NCBI GenBank assembly: GCA_945859605.1
Contig: OX243824.1
Location: 20,056,467-20,120,466, forward strand
Length of the DNA: 64,000 nucleotides
Direction of reading: 5' to 3'
Source of the DNA: Lumbricus rubellus
Taxonomy: Eukaryota > Annelida > Clitellata > Crassiclitellata > Lumbricidae
Numbering within the stretch: position 1 is the first letter of the stretch; each line of letters starts with the position of its first letter. Below are positions 22,822 through 32,640 of this stretch, one piece after another. The notes beneath the pieces are model-generated. The model was not told the origin of the DNA, did not search any database, and saw nothing but the letters and a program-made list of their open reading frames with translations. The position numbers and the translations under genes are program-made.

Positions 22822-25800
22822 ATGGAGAAACTTACGGAGCAAAAGCAAGCAGCTATTAAAAAGATGTCTTCGGAGAGACTAGTAAAATTATTAATTGAAG
22901 CAGGCGTAGACGCAGAAGAAGTCGAACAGATGTCGAGGGAAGAATTGATGAGAAATTTAGCCGAGGTTTGGGCTAAGAAAGAAGAAGAAGAAGAAGGTGC
23001 TGTTGGAGGCGCTAAAGAAAAGCCGGTTGAGAAACCTCAGGCACCGATGTCTATAGAGGCGTTGTTACAATTCATGATGATGAGTAGACAAGAAGAGAAG
23101 CAGAAAGAAGAGCAGCGCAGACAAGAGGAGAAAGAGCGTAAACAAGAAGAAAAAGAGAAAGAAGAGCAGCGCAGACAGGAAGAGAAAGAACGTCGCCAAG
23201 AAGAGAAGGAGAAAGAAGAGCGACGGTGCCAAGAAGAGAAAGAACGTAAACAAGAGGAGAAAGAAAAAGCAGAAAAAGCAGATAGGCTGCGACAACAAGA
23301 GATAGAAAAAGCAGATAGGCTGCGACAGCAAGAGATAGATATGCAGAAGCAGCAGTTCCAGCTTCAGTTAGAACAAATGAAAATAGATCGTGACGAAGCA
23401 GAACGACGAAGAATGGAGTTAATGATAGAGTACGAAAAAGCAAGAAAAAGCGATGAAGAAATACGAAAGCAGCAGATTGAGGACAAAAAGGCTCGCGAGG
23501 AAGAAAAAGAAAAGATGCGTTTACAAGAACTGGAGAGAGCAGAAGAAATTCGTCAGGAAGAATTTCAAGCCGGAAAAGACAATTTGGAAAAAGCAGAAAG
23601 AGAAAGAGAAGAGCAGATGCAGTTAGAACAAAAGAAACTTGCTATCAAGGAGGCTCAACTTAAAGAAATGGCCATTGAAAAAGAAGAACGCAGAAAGCAG
23701 TTAGAACTATTACAACAGAAGATAGAACAGGAAGAACTGCGGAGAATCGAAGATCAAGATCGACTGAAGAAGAGAGACGAAGATGATCGTAAGAGCCGAG
23801 AAGTGTCAGAACAGATTAGACTCAAAGAAAGTGAGACAATGGTGTCCAAGATTAAGAAGATAGGTGACGCAATGAAGCATGTGTTACCGAAGATGCCGTA
23901 TGATATGATGGAAGTGCCATTATATTTTGAAACAGTTGAAAATGCATTCAATAGCTTCGCTGTGGAAAAGCAATATTGGGTGAAATTGTTGTTGCCATTG
24001 ATGACCCCGAGAGCGCGAACGGTATTGAATCGATTGTCATTTGAGAATTTAGATAAATACGATGCAGTGAAAGAGCACTTGTTGAAGGAATTCAAGTTAA
24101 CAGCTCGTGAGTACAGGTCCAGGTTTGCAGATGCCAAGAAGACAGCCGAAGAAACGTATACGATGTTCACGGCTAGGCTGAAGAACCTGTTGAATTATTA
24201 TGTCCGAAGTAGACGAGTGGACAAAGACTACGAGAAGCTGTTTGATTTGTTAGTGGCGGATAAGCTGAAAGAAGGTTTACCACCAGGTCCACTGCAGTTT
24301 GTCTTAGCAAAAGAGGGCACAGAATGCTTGGAAGCTAGTAATGTTGCAGATCTCGCAGATATACATGTAAACAATCGGATTGGTGTGATGTTTCAAGACA
24401 AACCGAAATTTGAAGCATGGGACAATAGTCCAAAGCAACCCAAGTGGAACAAGGATAGCAAAGACACCGGAAGCCAAGCCAAGAGTAATGATGCAAAGAA
24501 AGATGATTATTCTGGAAAGCAGTGGTCGCAAGATAAACAACAGTCAACGTGGGACAGACAAGCCTACAATCGAACTCCGCCGCTGGGACGCCCAACAGAA
24601 AGTAATGCATCTTACACGCCGTACAACAAGTGGGAGAACAAGGAGCAAAGAAGTTTTATCAAGAAGCGTTGCCACAATTGCAATTCTGATAAACACCTAA
24701 TAAAACATTGCCAAGCACCAGGAGCGGCAAATCTGAGGAAGAACTTTAGCAGAAGTGCAGAAAATCTTCGAGTAAACCAGATACAAGTGATAAATGCACC
24801 TCCTGGTTGGGAAGAACAATGCAACCAAGAAACAGAAGTAAAGTCAGTGATGAAGTGTACGCCGCAGTTCACCATACTGAAAGAAGCGATAAAGACTACT
24901 TCCATTGCAGAAAGTTGTCGAGAAACAAAAAGTAAAGAGGAGTGTCAACGCATAAAGAAGATATCGTTGCAGCATGTAAATGTGGAGATACGTGGGACTG
25001 ATGGGCAGCCTGTGCAAGTCGAGGCGTTGATTGACTCGGGGACCGAGATACCAGTAATCAACGAGGAACTACTGAAAGGAACGACAGTAGAAGAAATCGG
25101 CAGAGTTCATTTGCAATGTGTAGCTGGAGAGCCGATTCCAGCTAAGTTGGTGAAAATCGAAGTGCGGATGAGCGGTCGTAACGAAGGAACAGCTACAGAG
25201 GACAGGACAATAAATATCGCGCCATATTTAACTTTAGTGTGTGCCAGCATTTCAGCAGAACTGTGTAAAGAAAATCCAGAAAAGTTCCTGCTACATCCAG
25301 AGATAATTGCAGAACTGAAAGAGGTTCCACCAATCAGTATATTGCAAGGAGAGCTACAAGCGAATGTGACTACAAGAGCACAAAGTCGGAGAGCAGAAGT
25401 CGAAGACGGAGAAGATGAAACGATAAACGAAAGTTCGCAAGAAGATGACACGGAAAGCGAAGATGAACTCAGCATCCAAGATGACGAAAGAACAACATCT
25501 GAGAACAATGAAACTGAAGAAGAGATGGCTGCATGTGAACGAAATGATAGTGAAGATTCCGGAAGCGACGCTGAACTGGAGACAAGTATGAGGGACTTGT
25601 TCACAGAGAATTCGAACGATGAAAGACAGCTGGAAGATGCGAAGAAATTCGAGGAGCAGCAGAGAAATGACGAGTCACTGAAATCGTGGTGGAGGATCGC
25701 TGAAGACCAAGGATCAGAGTTTATCGTGGTGAATGGATTGCTGTATAAGAAGCATCAAATGCTGGATCAGCTTGTGTATCAGTTGGTGTTACCGAAAGAG

Positions 25801-27129
25801 AGAAGAATTCAAGTAATGGAATTAGCTCATGAGTCAGTATTTGGCGGACACTTGGGAGAAGAGAAGACACGAGAGAGAATCAAGTTGTCCTTTGTCTGGC
25901 CAAAGATGCGTCGAGACGTGGTGAAATTTTGTAAGTCCTGTGAGAAGTGTCAGCTGAAGGCACGAAGTTTGGTGATGGATCGAGTGCCGATTACACCAAT
26001 TCCAAGGGAAGATGTTCCATTCCGACGGATGACTATGGACGTGGTAGGCCCAATAGAACCGAAGTCAGCAGCTGGGCATAAGTATTGCTTGTGCATAGTG
26101 GATTCATGTACAAGATGGCCGACAATCTTTTTGCTGAAGTCATTGACTGCTAAGGCTGTGTGCGAAGCTTTGATGAAGCTATTCATTGACGTGGGGGTGC
26201 CGTCTGTGATCACCAGCGACAGAGGCACGAATTTTACAGCCAGTCTCACAAGAGAATTTTTGAAATTGATGGGATGCTGTCCACGATTCGATTCACCAGG
26301 GCATCCTGAGGCAGCTGGATTAGTCGAGAGATGGAACCAGACGTTCAAGAAGATGGTACATCATGTCATTGTGGAAAATCCAAGACAGTGGCATAAAATC
26401 ATTCCGTTTACCGTATGGGCATTGAGAGAAGTTCCTAACGCAACGACAGGAGTGGCACCATATCTGCTGGTGTATGGAAAAATGCCAAGAGGACCATTAA
26501 CTATCTTAAAGGAAAGCTGGACCAAAGAAATAAATCTACCGCCAAACATTGGAGTACAACCAGCAAAGTACCTGAAGAACTTAAGAGCAGACATGGAGAA
26601 AGCTTTGATATTTGCTGAGAATTGTGCAGAGGAAAAGCAAAAACAATACGCCAGTCAATACAACAAGAGGGCCAAGGATAAAGAATTCGAACCAGGAGAA
26701 AACGTCATCGTCCTGTATCCAACGTCAACCAATAAATTGATCTCACGATGGCATGGTCCATGTACAGTGCTACAAAGAAGATCCAAGTATTCGTATCTGG
26801 TGGACATGAATGAAAACGGCCGACGAATCGTCCATGCCAACAAAATGAGGAAGTTCATCGCAAGAACATTATCGTGTGGTCTCATCGTGGAAGAGGACGA
26901 CGAATTCGGATCAGTGGTAGAGCTACCATTGAAAGAAGACCATGCAGAGACGACACAGAAATCGCTGCAATTGGACTATGAACAGATCGGACATGTTACG
27001 AGCGAGCAACAGAAACAGCTACTGGATGTACTGAACTGTTATGCAGACAGATTTTCGGACAAACCTGGATTATGTACACTGGTAGAACAGGAAGTGGTGC
27101 TGAACCCGAAGAATCCTAACATTTGCTAA
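22822..27129 (+). CDS. Gag-protease-integrase polyprotein with truncated RT start
   Basis: 1435 residues. Residues ~60-355 are a Lys/Glu/Gln-rich coiled coil with EEKERKQEEKE-type repeats. Residues ~360-505 are a helical capsid-like region (YFETVENAF...EGLPPG) resembling the Gmr1 Gag segment from which vertebrate SCAN domains are thought to derive. A CX2CX4HX4C zinc knuckle lies at 617-630. The protease active site is LIDSGTE with Asp 738. Integrase has an HHCC finger (His 1003, His 1010, Cys 1037/1040/1043) and DD35E residues Asp 1073, Asp 1133 and Glu 1169, followed by a GPY/F-like module (FEPGENVIVLYP...WHGP). The last ~40 residues are the entry segment of RT (YADRFSDKPG), then a stop where the deletion begins. 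The frame is otherwise unbroken. Confidence 0.92.
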   Translation: MEKLTEQKQAAIKKMSSERLVKLLIEAGVDAEEVEQMSREELMRNLAEVWAKKEEEEEGAVGGAKEKPVEKPQAPMSIEALLQFMMMSRQEEKQKEEQRRQEEKERKQEEKEKEEQRRQEEKERRQEEKEKEERRCQEEKERKQEEKEKAEKADRLRQQEIEKADRLRQQEIDMQKQQFQLQLEQMKIDRDEAERRRMELMIEYEKARKSDEEIRKQQIEDKKAREEEKEKMRLQELERAEEIRQEEFQAGKDNLEKAEREREEQMQLEQKKLAIKEAQLKEMAIEKEERRKQLELLQQKIEQEELRRIEDQDRLKKRDEDDRKSREVSEQIRLKESETMVSKIKKIGDAMKHVLPKMPYDMMEVPLYFETVENAFNSFAVEKQYWVKLLLPLMTPRARTVLNRLSFENLDKYDAVKEHLLKEFKLTAREYRSRFADAKKTAEETYTMFTARLKNLLNYYVRSRRVDKDYEKLFDLLVADKLKEGLPPGPLQFVLAKEGTECLEASNVADLADIHVNNRIGVMFQDKPKFEAWDNSPKQPKWNKDSKDTGSQAKSNDAKKDDYSGKQWSQDKQQSTWDRQAYNRTPPLGRPTESNASYTPYNKWENKEQRSFIKKRCHNCNSDKHLIKHCQAPGAANLRKNFSRSAENLRVNQIQVINAPPGWEEQCNQETEVKSVMKCTPQFTILKEAIKTTSIAESCRETKSKEECQRIKKISLQHVNVEIRGTDGQPVQVEALIDSGTEIPVINEELLKGTTVEEIGRVHLQCVAGEPIPAKLVKIEVRMSGRNEGTATEDRTINIAPYLTLVCASISAELCKENPEKFLLHPEIIAELKEVPPISILQGELQANVTTRAQSRRAEVEDGEDETINESSQEDDTESEDELSIQDDERTTSENNETEEEMAACERNDSEDSGSDAELETSMRDLFTENSNDERQLEDAKKFEEQQRNDESLKSWWRIAEDQGSEFIVVNGLLYKKHQMLDQLVYQLVLPKERRIQVMELAHESVFGGHLGEEKTRERIKLSFVWPKMRRDVVKFCKSCEKCQLKARSLVMDRVPITPIPREDVPFRRMTMDVVGPIEPKSAAGHKYCLCIVDSCTRWPTIFLLKSLTAKAVCEALMKLFIDVGVPSVITSDRGTNFTASLTREFLKLMGCCPRFDSPGHPEAAGLVERWNQTFKKMVHHVIVENPRQWHKIIPFTVWALREVPNATTGVAPYLLVYGKMPRGPLTILKESWTKEINLPPNIGVQPAKYLKNLRADMEKALIFAENCAEEKQKQYASQYNKRAKDKEFEPGENVIVLYPTSTNKLISRWHGPCTVLQRRSKYSYLVDMNENGRRIVHANKMRKFIARTLSCGLIVEEDDEFGSVVELPLKEDHAETTQKSLQLDYEQIGHVTSEQQKQLLDVLNCYADRFSDKPGLCTLVEQEVVLNPKNPNIC

Positions 27130-27137
27130 CTAATTGA

Positions 27138-27695
27138 TTGATATTCTTTGGTTTCTACAGACAATTTATTTGTAATTTTGCTGAGATTGCTAAACCATTG
27201 ACAGATTTAACTAGCAAGCAGACACCTGAGAACATTATTTGGACTGAGGACCACCAGAAATCTTTTGATTCTCTTAAAGAAATTGTTTTATCGAATGTTA
27301 TTCTGTACATGTTCGAGGTTGGCAAACCATTTAATTTGTACTGTGATAGCAGTGATTTTGCTGTGGGGGCTGTGCTGTCACAAGTGGACGATGAGGGGAT
27401 AGAACGTCCCGTTTCATTTATCAGCCAGAAGCTGACAGATACCCAGAGGAGATGGGCGACGATTGAGAAGGAAGCCTATGCAATCATATGGGCTTTAAAC
27501 AAATTGAAAGAAATCATTATTGGTTCCAAGATTAATGTGTTCACTGATCATAATCCTTTAGTTTATTTGACTGAGTCAACGTCGAAGTCTGCTAAGTTAG
27601 TCAGATGGTCTTTATCATTGCAAAATTTTGACATTCTGTTGAACTATAAGAAAGGAAAGTTGAATGTAGTAGCAGACTACTTATCGAGATTGTAG
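27138..27695 (+). pseudogene. RT thumb and RNase H fragment of the LTR element
   Basis: The fragment opens at the RT connection motif (FFGFYRQFICNFAEIAKPLT) and continues into RNase H. Visible RNase H acidic positions are CDSSDFAVGAVL, EKEAYAI and TDHNPL. It ends YLSRL and a stop. It is in a different frame from the upstream ORF, and the RT fingers and palm with the YxDD site are absent. It is inferred to be untranslatable as part of a polyprotein. Confidence 0.88.
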
Positions 27696-27812
27696 TATAA
27701 GGTATTTTGTGATTGCATTTAGTATAAGAATTGTTTGTATTTAGTTTAAGCATTATACGTTCGCTAATTTTTAAGATTAATTAGCTCTCTTCAAAAGAAA
27801 GGAAGGAGGTAA

Positions 27813-28332
27813 TGTCAGCTAATTTAATCAGTGCACGCCGATTGTCGTACAGCGACGTAAGTAGGCCAGGTGCAAATTGCCGCGCGGCGTCTGCACAGGT
27901 GATTGTCTGGACAGCACGTGACGTCTAGACGAGCGTACGTTAATTGTACAAGAAGGGAGTGGAAGTGAAGAAGGAGAGTTGCGTGTTGAGAGCCGTTGAG
28001 ATAGGCTGTAAGAGTTGTTGTTGAGTTGCGATAGAGTAGACTGATGAAGATAGTAGTCGTGTAGTTGTTATGATAACGCAAGTGTAGTCATTGTTGTGTT
28101 GTTGCTGATCGTTTTACTTTATATTGGATTTTGGAGTATAATAAGAAGAGTTAAACACGTCGTCGTTGTTGGTTAACAAAACAGTGAAAGACTGTAGATT
28201 CTTTAACCTAGCCATTTAGCTAATGAAACAGTTATCTAGGGATAGGCCTACGCTACCACGAACTTATACGAAGAAGCTTCCGAAGAGACTGAAGGTCACA
28301 CGTAGAGAAGAAGAGGGAAAAGACGTGTGACA
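27813..28332 (+). repeat. 3' LTR of the Gmr1-like element
   Basis: 520 bp, followed by GATAG at 28333-28337. It is preceded by a polypurine tract at about 27793-27810. Confidence 0.95.
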
Positions 28333-28343
28333 GATAGATAGAT

Positions 28344-28420
<77 letters not shown>

Positions 28421-28736
28421 GGATGGATGGACGGACGGACGGACGGACGGACGGACGGACGGACGGACGGACGGACGGACGGACGGACGGACGGACGGAC
28501 GGACGGACGGACGGACGGACGGACGGACAGACGGACGGACGGACGGACGGACGGACGGACGGACGGACGGACGGACGGACGGACGGACGGACGGACGGAC
28601 GGACGGACGGACGGACGGACGGACGGACGGACGGACGGACGGACGGACGGACGGACGGACGGACGGACGGACGGACGGACGGACAGACAGACAGACAGAT
28701 AGATAGATAGATAGACAGATAGACAGACAAACAGAC
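28333..28736. repeat. (GATA)n then (GGAC)n tract, right half
   Basis: About 90 bp of GATA, then ~255 bp of almost pure GGAC with one GACA interruption near 28528, then GATA/GACA. Confidence 0.95.
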
Positions 28737-28923
28737 ATATACATGTAGATAGTCACATCATTGCATATATCAATTCCGTGTGGTTTTCAAGGTAGCGAGA
28801 AAGATTCAAACTGCAATATTGATAATTGAAACAGCAATTTATTCTGGAGGTCTAGAACATTAATTTTAGTCATTTACTCAAAAGCATTCACTCTTAATTG
28901 CGAAATGAAACTTGTGTTTTTAG

Positions 28924-29100
28924 GAAACGAAATTCTGTATAATTTGCTGGCAAGCGCAAACTACTGGTACAAGTTGCGCATTGATATGGAGGGTTGGGAC
29001 GGAAACACAGCTTATGCAGAATACTTGACATTTTCCATCAACTCAGCCAACGAAAATTATCTTTTGAGAGTTGACGGCTACAAAAGCGATAGCACCATAG
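28924..29100 (+). CDS. Fibrinogen-related gene, penultimate exon
   Basis: The acceptor is TGTTTTTAG and the donor ATAG/GTATTC. The donor lies at the very edge of the 46-bp tandem array, whose units begin with almost the same sequence. Confidence 0.85.
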
Positions 29101-31698
29101 GTATTCCTTCGTATTGCCTACATATCAATCAATCGTCGCAGGTAGGCTATTCCTTCGTATTGCCTACATGTCAATCAAGCATCACATGTAGGCTATTCCT
29201 TCGTATTGCCTACATGTCAATCAATCCTCACATGTATAGGCTATTCCTTCGTATTGCCTACATGTCAATCAATCGTCACATGTGGGCTATTTCTTCGTAT
29301 TGCATGCTTACATGTCAATCAATCGTCACATGTAGGCTATTCCTTCGTATTGCCTACATGTCAATCAATCATCACATGTAGGCTATTCCTTCGTATTGCC
29401 TACATGTCAATCAATCATCACATGTAGGCTATTCCTTTGTATTGCCTACATATCAATCAATCGTCACAGGTAGGCTATTCCTTTGTATTGCCTACATATC
29501 AATCAATCGTCACAGGTAGGCTATTCCTTCGTATTGCTTACATGTCAATCCATCCTCACATGTATAGGCTATTCCTTCGTATTGCCTACATGTCAATCAA
29601 TCATCACATGTAGGCTATTCCTTCGTATTGCCTACATGTCAATCAATCATCACATGTAGGCTATTCCTTTGTATTGCCTACATATCAATCAATCGTCACA
29701 GGTAGGCTATTCCTTTGTATTGCCTACATATCAATCAATCGTCACAGGTAGGCTATTCCTTCGTATTGCTTACATGTCAATCAATCCTCACATGTATAGG
29801 CTATTCCTTCGTATTGCCTACATGTCAATCAATCGTCACATGTGGGCTATTCCTTCGTATTGCATGCCTACATGTCAATCAATCGTCACATGTAGGCTAT
29901 TCCTTCGTATTGCCTACATGTCAATCAATCGTCACAGGTAGGCTATTCCTTCGTATTGCCTACATGTCAATCAATCATCACATGTAGGCTATTCCTTCGT
30001 ATTGCCTACATGTCAATCAATCATCACATGTATAGGCTATTCCTTCGTATTGCGTACATGTCAGTCAATTTTGTGCTAATAGCCATTGACATTGATATCA
30101 TGCGTAGGCTACATTTAGGCTATACTTTAGTAGAGGCTTACACGGAATTTACATACAATCTTGTGATTTCGGCTGTGCAGCCTGTGCTGTCTTTATACAT
30201 CTTCTGAAGTCGTCTCAATATTTGAAGAGTGTCTGGGCAGTCTTAGGCTACAACTCGCGTCAAATTTATAGTCACAAGATGGGTAATATAATAGGCCTAC
30301 TCGATTAATCAACGTGGATTATAGGCTAAGCGCCACGTGCTTAAACTTTCTATCGAAATTGGTTATTCATTACTCTCCGGCATAGTTGTAAAAAAGGTTT
30401 TTTTCGTTTTTTATTCTCTCCCAAAAATCGTCGTTTTTTCGTTTTTTATTTTTCCCATCTTTTTTTAATCGTTTTTTAATTTTTTCTTTAACTTTATTTA
30501 TTCATTTACTTTCTGCTATTATTTTCCTTAATTTAAATTTTTCTGGTATTCCTTATGTTTTCCGCCAACTCTCAAGGATTCAGCTAACTAAAGTCATTAT
30601 TTCATCGTTTAACATCGTCATTTAAGAGATAGCCTGCGTGTAGTAGGGTCCTAATCAAGGTTTTCACGGCTAAAATGCGGTTTTAGATGTAGTAAAGTCA
30701 AATTATTTTCCGTTTCCGTTTTTTATCGTTTTTTGTCGTTTTTTTTTGTGTGAATAAAACGACGTTTTTTCCGTTTTTTATTCCGTTTCCATCGTTTTTT
30801 ACATCTATGCTCTCCGTTATTGTTGATTTCATTATCATTAGGCCTATAATTAGGCCTAATTAGAATACAGTACAGGCATAGGCATTTGGCCTATATAGAC
30901 TTTTATATTTGGTTGCTAGACGTTGCTGTAGGCTATAATTATATGGTGCCTTATATAAGCCTATACTTTACAGTTTTGTTTCTCGACTTATCATAGGTTG
31001 GAGTCTTCTTCTTTAGGTAAGCTGCCTCTCTCTGCAGGTCCAGATGCCCAACGACGCCACTCTTCTCGATGTTGTGCTTTTTCCTTGAATTTTATCATTG
31101 GCATTGTCTTGGAAAAAATAGAGAGGTGGTTTCCCGTTGCCTTCCTCTCGGTGTTTTTATTGAGACACCATCTCTAGCGTCGTGTCCTCCACTGTCCGTC
31201 CTTTTCTTCCTTCTCCATGTGTGTTGGGTTCGCTTATACCGGCGAAAGCTCGGTCGTCCACCACGCACTTTGCTTCCACAGGGGGACCGCGAGAAGGTGG
31301 CGTGGTGGGCAGTTGAGGGGCAGAGGCTTTTTGAGACGCATGCCACCCCCATTTCCACCCCCACTACCGGAATTATGCGGTTGATTTTCTACTTACTTAG
31401 ACATCATGACATGCGATATGATATCTGCTGGTTTTGTTCAGAGGACACTCTTTGGGCTCAAGACTGTGCGCCGTTCAGCACCTGGGATGTAGATAACGAT
31501 GATGACGAAGCTGAGAACTTGGCTCAGAAGTTTCGCGGTGGTTGGTGGCACAAAGATTATGAATTAGCGACTGCACGCCTGAATGGTGTGTACATAAATG
31601 GTGGACTGCCACAGGAGGAATACGGAATCGTATGGAACGACAATTTCGACACGGGCCATTATTCACTGCGTAAGACAGAAATGAAAATAGCGCCATGA
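28924..31698 (+). CDS. Fibrinogen-related protein (FReD), last two exons
   Basis: Exons 28924-29100 and 31442-31698 join in phase 1 to give the C-terminal ~145 residues of a fibrinogen-related domain. The first has GNEILYNLL, LRIDMEGWDGNTAYAEY and LLRVDGY, matching the family's WLGNE..., LRIDLxDxxGNxxYAxY and LxVGGY. The second has FSTWDVDND, GGWWHKDYELATARLNGVY and YSLRKTEMKIAP with a stop. Such domains bind acetylated or carbohydrate ligands in ficolins, FREPs and tenascins. The acidic DxDND calcium-site segment is present. The two cysteines that usually flank the GGWW motif are replaced (Leu and Tyr). The N-terminal half (RDCxD..., GGGWTVIQRR) and signal peptide were not found upstream, where the LTR element and microsatellites lie. 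It could be a live gene with distant exons or a remnant. Confidence 0.88.
29095..30065. repeat. 46-bp tandem array in the fibrinogen-related intron
   Basis: About 21 units of TAGGCTATTCCTTCGTATTG plus CCTACATGTCAATCAATC and CACATG, with 46- and 48-bp variants. Blocks of 7-8 units are themselves repeated (compare 29340-29580 with 29580-29820). Confidence 0.93.
30381..30809. mobile_element. T-rich MITE with CATAG ends
   Basis: 429 bp with ends CATAGTTGTAAAAAA and TTTTTTACATCTATG, flanked by CTCTCCGG and CTCTCCGT (7/8). The interior is repeated CGTTTTTTAT. It lies in the last intron of the fibrinogen-related gene. Confidence 0.75.
31010..31365 (-). mobile_element. Possible LINE C-terminal remnant in the fibrinogen-related intron
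   Basis: On the minus strand KEKAQHREEWRRWASGPAER resembles the RDRxxWRxL tail of some non-LTR ORF2 proteins. The region is more G/C-rich than its surroundings. Assignment is weak. Confidence 0.3.
31442..31698 (+). CDS. Fibrinogen-related gene, terminal exon
   Basis: The acceptor is TTTTGTTCAG. Eighty-four codons and TGA encode the C-terminal lobe with GGWW and YSLRKTEMKI. The open frame extends back to 31069, but that part is intronic. Confidence 0.87.
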
Positions 31699-31844
31699 AG
31701 TTTCGAGAAATGAAGGAACATTATACATTTATTAGCTTTCTGTTTTTGCTTCTTGCATTTTCACCAATTAGAACAGTTACTGTGCTACGCCGATTGTGTC
31801 TGGACATATCCAAGAACACACATATATAGGCCTATATAATGCAC

Positions 31845-32491
31845 CTGCATACATACATACATACATAAATACATACATACATACATACATACATACATAC
31901 ATACATACATACATACATACATACATACATACATACATACATACATACATACATACATACATACATACATACATACATACATACATACATACATACATAC
32001 ATACATACATACATACATACATACATACATACATACATACATACATACATACATACATACATACATACATACATACATACATACATACATACATACATAC
32101 AATGTACATACATACATACATACATACATACATACATACATACATACATACATACATACATACATACATACATACATACATACATACATACATACATACA
32201 TACATACATACATACATACATACATACATACATACATACATACATACATACATACATACATACATACATACATACATACATACATACATACATACATACA
32301 TACATACATACATACATACATACATACATACATACATACATACATACATACATACATACATACATACATACATACATACATACATACATACATACATACA
32401 TACATACATACATACATACATACATACATACATACATACATACATACATACATACATACATACATACATACATACTTACTTACTTACTTAC

Positions 32492-32522
<31 letters not shown>

Positions 32523-32636
32523 CATACATACATACATACATACATACATACATACATACATACATACATACATACATACATACATACATACATACATACA
32601 TACATACATACATACATACATACACACACATACATG
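31845..32636. repeat. (CATA)n microsatellite
   Basis: Nearly 800 bp of CATA with few interruptions (AATG at 32101, TTAC run at 32475-32495). Confidence 0.97.
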
Positions 32637-32640
32637 CATA

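Larger units (their letters stand above)
21962..28332 (+). mobile_element. Gmr1-like Ty3/gypsy LTR retrotransposon, RT core deleted
   Basis: Two 520-bp LTRs (21962-22481, 27813-28332; TGTCAGC...GTGACA) differ at one site (22396 T, 28247 C). Both flanks carry the 5-bp duplication GATAG. A purine tract AAAGAAAGGAAGGAGG precedes the 3' LTR, and a TGG primer-site candidate follows the 5' LTR at 22484. One long frame (22822-27129) encodes Gag, protease and integrase followed by only the first residues of reverse transcriptase. A second frame (27138-27695) holds the RT thumb and RNase H. Integrase upstream of RT is the order of Gmr1-type elements of deuterostomes. The missing RT palm makes this copy non-autonomous. 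Confidence 0.93.

Noticed and set aside
23065..25604. Minus-strand frames opposite the gag-pol ORF
   Set aside because: They are antisense shadows of a coiled-coil and acidic coding sequence, rich in Leu/Phe/Ser, with no family features.
28296..28756. Open frames of Arg-Pro-Ser-Val or Thr-Asp-Gly-Arg repeats
   Set aside because: They are translations of the GGAC/GATA microsatellite with no other protein content.
29095..30065. CRISPR-like array
   Set aside because: The units are tandem and the intervening sequence is as repeated as the rest; there are no spacers and the genome is eukaryotic. The same holds for the 80-bp array at 12590-13325.
29101..30207. Repeat-bearing frames FLRIAYMSINRHM/SFVLPTCQSI as a repeat protein
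   Set aside because: The frame leaves the fibrinogen-related exon through a GT donor and is made only of the 46-bp array, with units that change frame.
31069..31441. N-terminal extension of the fibrinogen-related ORF as coding
   Set aside because: It does not resemble the family, lies before a good acceptor, and the upstream exon joins in phase at 31442.
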